Shown here: piece after piece, positions 57,829-60,000 of the stretch
Layout of the letters: the number at the start of each line of letters is the position of its first letter
Numbering within the stretch: position 1 is the first letter of the stretch
Assembly: GCF_030272615.1 (NCBI RefSeq)
Contig: NC_081409.1
Coordinates: 202,166,449-202,226,448, forward strand
Source of the DNA: Cryptomeria japonica
Taxonomy: Eukaryota > Streptophyta > Pinopsida > Cupressales > Cupressaceae
Length of the DNA stretch: 60,000 nt
Reading direction: 5' to 3'
Translations under genes and position numbers: made by a program
Notes under the pieces: generated by a model
Seen by the model: the letters and a program-made list of their open reading frames with translations, nothing else
The model's database searches: none
What the model was told of the DNA's origin: nothing

Positions 57829-58649
57829 TGTATACACCTAAAAATGGTATGAAGATAATTAATTAAATAAGCAATTATTTAATTAATCTCCCTCCCCAAT
57901 TTAATTGAATTCACTAAGCAATTTGATTAAATTTCCCCTTTCATCTACTTATTAATAAATCTAAGGATTTATCTAATAGGTTCACTTTCATTTCACCCCT
58001 TTAATTAATTAATCCAAATTAATTAATTACCCCCATCAAATTCATTTCTTCTAAATCCACTAATTAATTAAAACAAATCAAATTCATGCGTTGTTGAGAT
58101 TAATTATCCTTTTCCTATTATTTAAATTTTTAAATTCAAATTCTCCTAACTTCTACCACTCCTAAACCTAACCCATTCTACCTACCCCCATGTCCCCTTT
58201 CATCCAACCTCTTCTAGAACCTTTGTGACACTTGTCACTAAGTGTTCCCTTTCATTCAATCTCTTCTAGAAGCCTCTTGACACTTGTCACCATAGAGATG
58301 ACAGATGTTCCCTTTAATCCAACCCCTTTGCCAGCTTCCTCCAATTTAACCATTGATATCTTCAAATCAATCTTGACCGTTGATTCTTGCCACCTCACCC
58401 CTAGCCTTGGGAAATCCTATAAATAGACCTCATTTTGGAGCACAAAGGGTCCCAATTTGATCCATCTCATTTTGCATTCAATCATTCTTAGCATTGTTAT
58501 CATGCTCAATTTTAGCTTAATTGCATCTTAATCTTAGTTTATTTTCTTGATCAATCATGAAATCATATAGCTTAATCATGCTATCATTTCTAGATCATGC
58601 ATCTTCATCATCTTCATCATTTAAATCCTCCATTTAAGTGTAGTCAAGT
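57829..58649 (+). repeat. Element A 3' LTR, first 821 bp
   Basis: Same start and TATA box (58418-58426) as the 5' LTR. It is cut after CAAGT (58645-58649) by element E; the corresponding 5' position is 46399. Confidence 0.9.
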
Positions 58650-59168
58650 TGTAGCGTCGTAAATTGTACGCACTTGTTGGGGTTGTACAATTTCACACCT
58701 AGTTTAGCACCTGCCTTGGCGCATTTTGCATTTTGCATTGCATTTCCCCTTAGCGCTTCATTAATTAAATTAATTAGGTCTAAGGTCCTATTTTATCATC
58801 TCCCACATCATAAAGTTGGGCCCTTTCATTAAAGTGTGCCCTTTTCATTTTATTCCTCCTATACATCATTTAATCAAAAACCCTAATTAGGTCCTATTTT
58901 GAACTTGGGGGCTTGGTTTTGGGGGTCAAAACATCTCGAAATCACCTTTAACTTTGGGATTCTCTCTAAAATCGTCATATCTGACGGCCCTAAAAATTTG
59001 GTGAAAAGTTGTCGGGACCATGGCGCCCAGAGTGCACATGGTCCCGGACATTTTTCTCGAAATTTTAGGAGCACAATCCAATCATAAAATAAAGCTTAAC
59101 CCCAAGAAATTGGTGGGATATTCAATCTCTAGGTCGGCCAAAAGTTGAAATTAAGACCTAGGGTTTCA

Positions 59169-59176
59169 TATATAAG
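59169..59176 (+). promoter_or_regulatory. TATA box of element E LTR
   Basis: TATATAAG followed by AGCTCTCT, 520 bp into the LTR. Confidence 0.5.
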
Positions 59177-59786
59177 AGCTCTCTTTCTTCATTTGAAGGG
59201 ATCCAAATTTTGGGCTTTCGAGGACCTTCTATGCAGCAAAAGAGCAGATCTTTGAAGACTTCAATAACATTCAACATCCATCCATAAAGCATTCATCAAT
59301 TTCATTCATTTAGGGCTTGGGAGACATTGAAGAACAATAGGAGATTACCGACTGAAGATTGGCTTGTACTCCTCCCTTAAGGGTTGGGTATGATTTCATG
59401 TTGTTTTCATGTCTTTGCATAAGCTTCAATATATCCTTTATTCATGCTTTAGATCACTTTGCATCTTGATTTAGAGCATTTACATTATCATTTACAAGCA
59501 ATTAGGGTTTACTTTCTAGGTTGCTCTAGTTTGCTTTCTTGCATTTAAGGACCTTGCACACACACTAGGTCTGCACACACAATACATTTTACAATACAAC
59601 TTGGCTATTCGTGGAGGTGGAAATCACCGAAGCGGGGGTTTGACTAAGGCAAAACCCTATATAGCCGCCCACCACACCTTTTCAGATATAAGTGCAGGTT
59701 TCAAAATTCGGACGACGCCGCAAGTTACAGATCCGGAAGAAGCAGACGGAGACCGAACTTCACACCAAGTTTCAGAGCAGAAGACC

Positions 59787-59877
59787 AGGACAGGGACGTG
59801 GGGTGCCCTGGTCCTACCAGGACAGGGGTGCTGGGTGCCCTGGTCCCTGGGACAGGGGCGCTGGGCGCCCTGGTCCT
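59787..59877 (+). repeat. Three GGACAGGGGCGCTGGGCGCCCTGGTCC units
   Basis: Units at 59787-59815, 59819-59848 and 59849-59877. Each can fold into a GC-rich hairpin. This is the most GC-rich spot of the window. Confidence 0.85.
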
Positions 59878-60000
59878 CCTGACAGACAGCATTTTCAGCA
59901 TTTTTGACAGCTTTTGACAGAGTGCAAAACAACAGTTTTTGGAGCAGTTTCAGGGGCAGAATCAGGACAGTGGTGCCCGCGCCCCCGTCCCGAACATTTC

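Larger units (their letters stand above)
45573..58649 (+). mobile_element. Ty3/gypsy Tat-lineage retrotransposon A, interrupted in its 3' LTR
   Basis: Starts TGTATACACC with a 1.0-kb LTR, PBS, long leader, gag, protease, G-patch linker, RT, RNase H, a second RNase H, integrase, a repeat-rich 3' UTR, polypurine tract and the 3' LTR from 57829. The 3' LTR is cut at 58649 by element E; its last 170 bp and the target duplication lie outside. The second RNase H places it in the Tat branch. It is inserted in the RNase H tail of gypsy B. Confidence 0.92.
58650..60000 (+). mobile_element. Element E: 5' portion of another LTR element (runs off the window)
   Basis: Starts TGTAGCGTCGTAAATTG directly after CAAGT, the expected 5-bp target. 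A TATA box (TATATAAG) is at 59169-59176. No coding sequence is supported in 1.35 kb, so the LTR is long and may not be finished. The start and hairpin repeats relate it to the solo LTR 5929-7179. Confidence 0.75.

Noticed and set aside
59601-59932. Overlapping frames of 71-93 codons on both strands
   Set aside because: They arise from the GC-rich hairpin repeats of the element E LTR, which lack stops in most frames.

Overview
The window is plant nuclear DNA. It is AT-rich, has no intact cellular gene that I can support, and is filled with transposable elements inserted into one another. The domain content is plant-specific: Ty1/copia and Ty3/gypsy LTR retrotransposons (including a Tat-lineage element with a second RNase H), a CACTA (En/Spm) DNA transposon with a tnp2-type transposase, a hAT transposase and a tRNA-derived SINE. 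Long-lived nested repeats, very long LTR elements and remnants of a repeated G-patch/coiled-coil gene family suggest a large-genome seed plant, probably a conifer. The conifer assignment is inference, not something read directly.

Layout. (1) 1-2411, resuming at 9427-9498: a decayed G-patch/coiled-coil gene, interrupted by a rearranged copia array (2412-9421, target duplication TAAAG). That array holds full LTRs, truncated LTRs, RT/RNase H fragments and a gypsy-type solo LTR (5929-7179). (2) 10292-13025: hAT transposase pseudogene, minus strand. (3) 13885-13963 plus 37493-40017: two halves of one minus-strand gypsy element ('C'), split by a 23.5-kb CACTA element (13964-37489, TIRs CACTAGTA..., target duplication TGT). 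The CACTA carries its transposase exons (23599-28825), a captured SPT6 transcription-elongation-factor fragment (15054-15950), a second large decayed gene (19053-21999), a solo LTR (16857-18416), a SINE (23830-23960) and an almost complete copia element (30460-35472, target duplication TGAAC). (4) 40018-43620: 'element N', an LTR, a polypurine tract and one long minus-strand frame of unknown function. (5) 44093-45572: the integrase end of another minus-strand gypsy element ('B'). (6) 45573-58649 and beyond the window: a 13-kb plus-strand Tat-type gypsy element ('A') inserted in B. (7) 58650-60000: the start of a further LTR element ('E') inserted in the 3' LTR of A.

Insertion order, read from which sequence interrupts which: C is older than the CACTA, which is older than copia D, the SINE and probably the solo LTR; B is older than A, which is older than E. 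All polyproteins carry stops, frameshifts or lost catalytic residues, so nothing here looks autonomous. I did not find a clearly new molecular system. The most unusual items are the SPT6 capture with a duplicated segment, element N (a frame of about 700 codons with only TAG/TGA stops and no frameshift), the 32-bp-arm hairpin present in only one LTR of copia D, and the G-patch module after the protease of element A.
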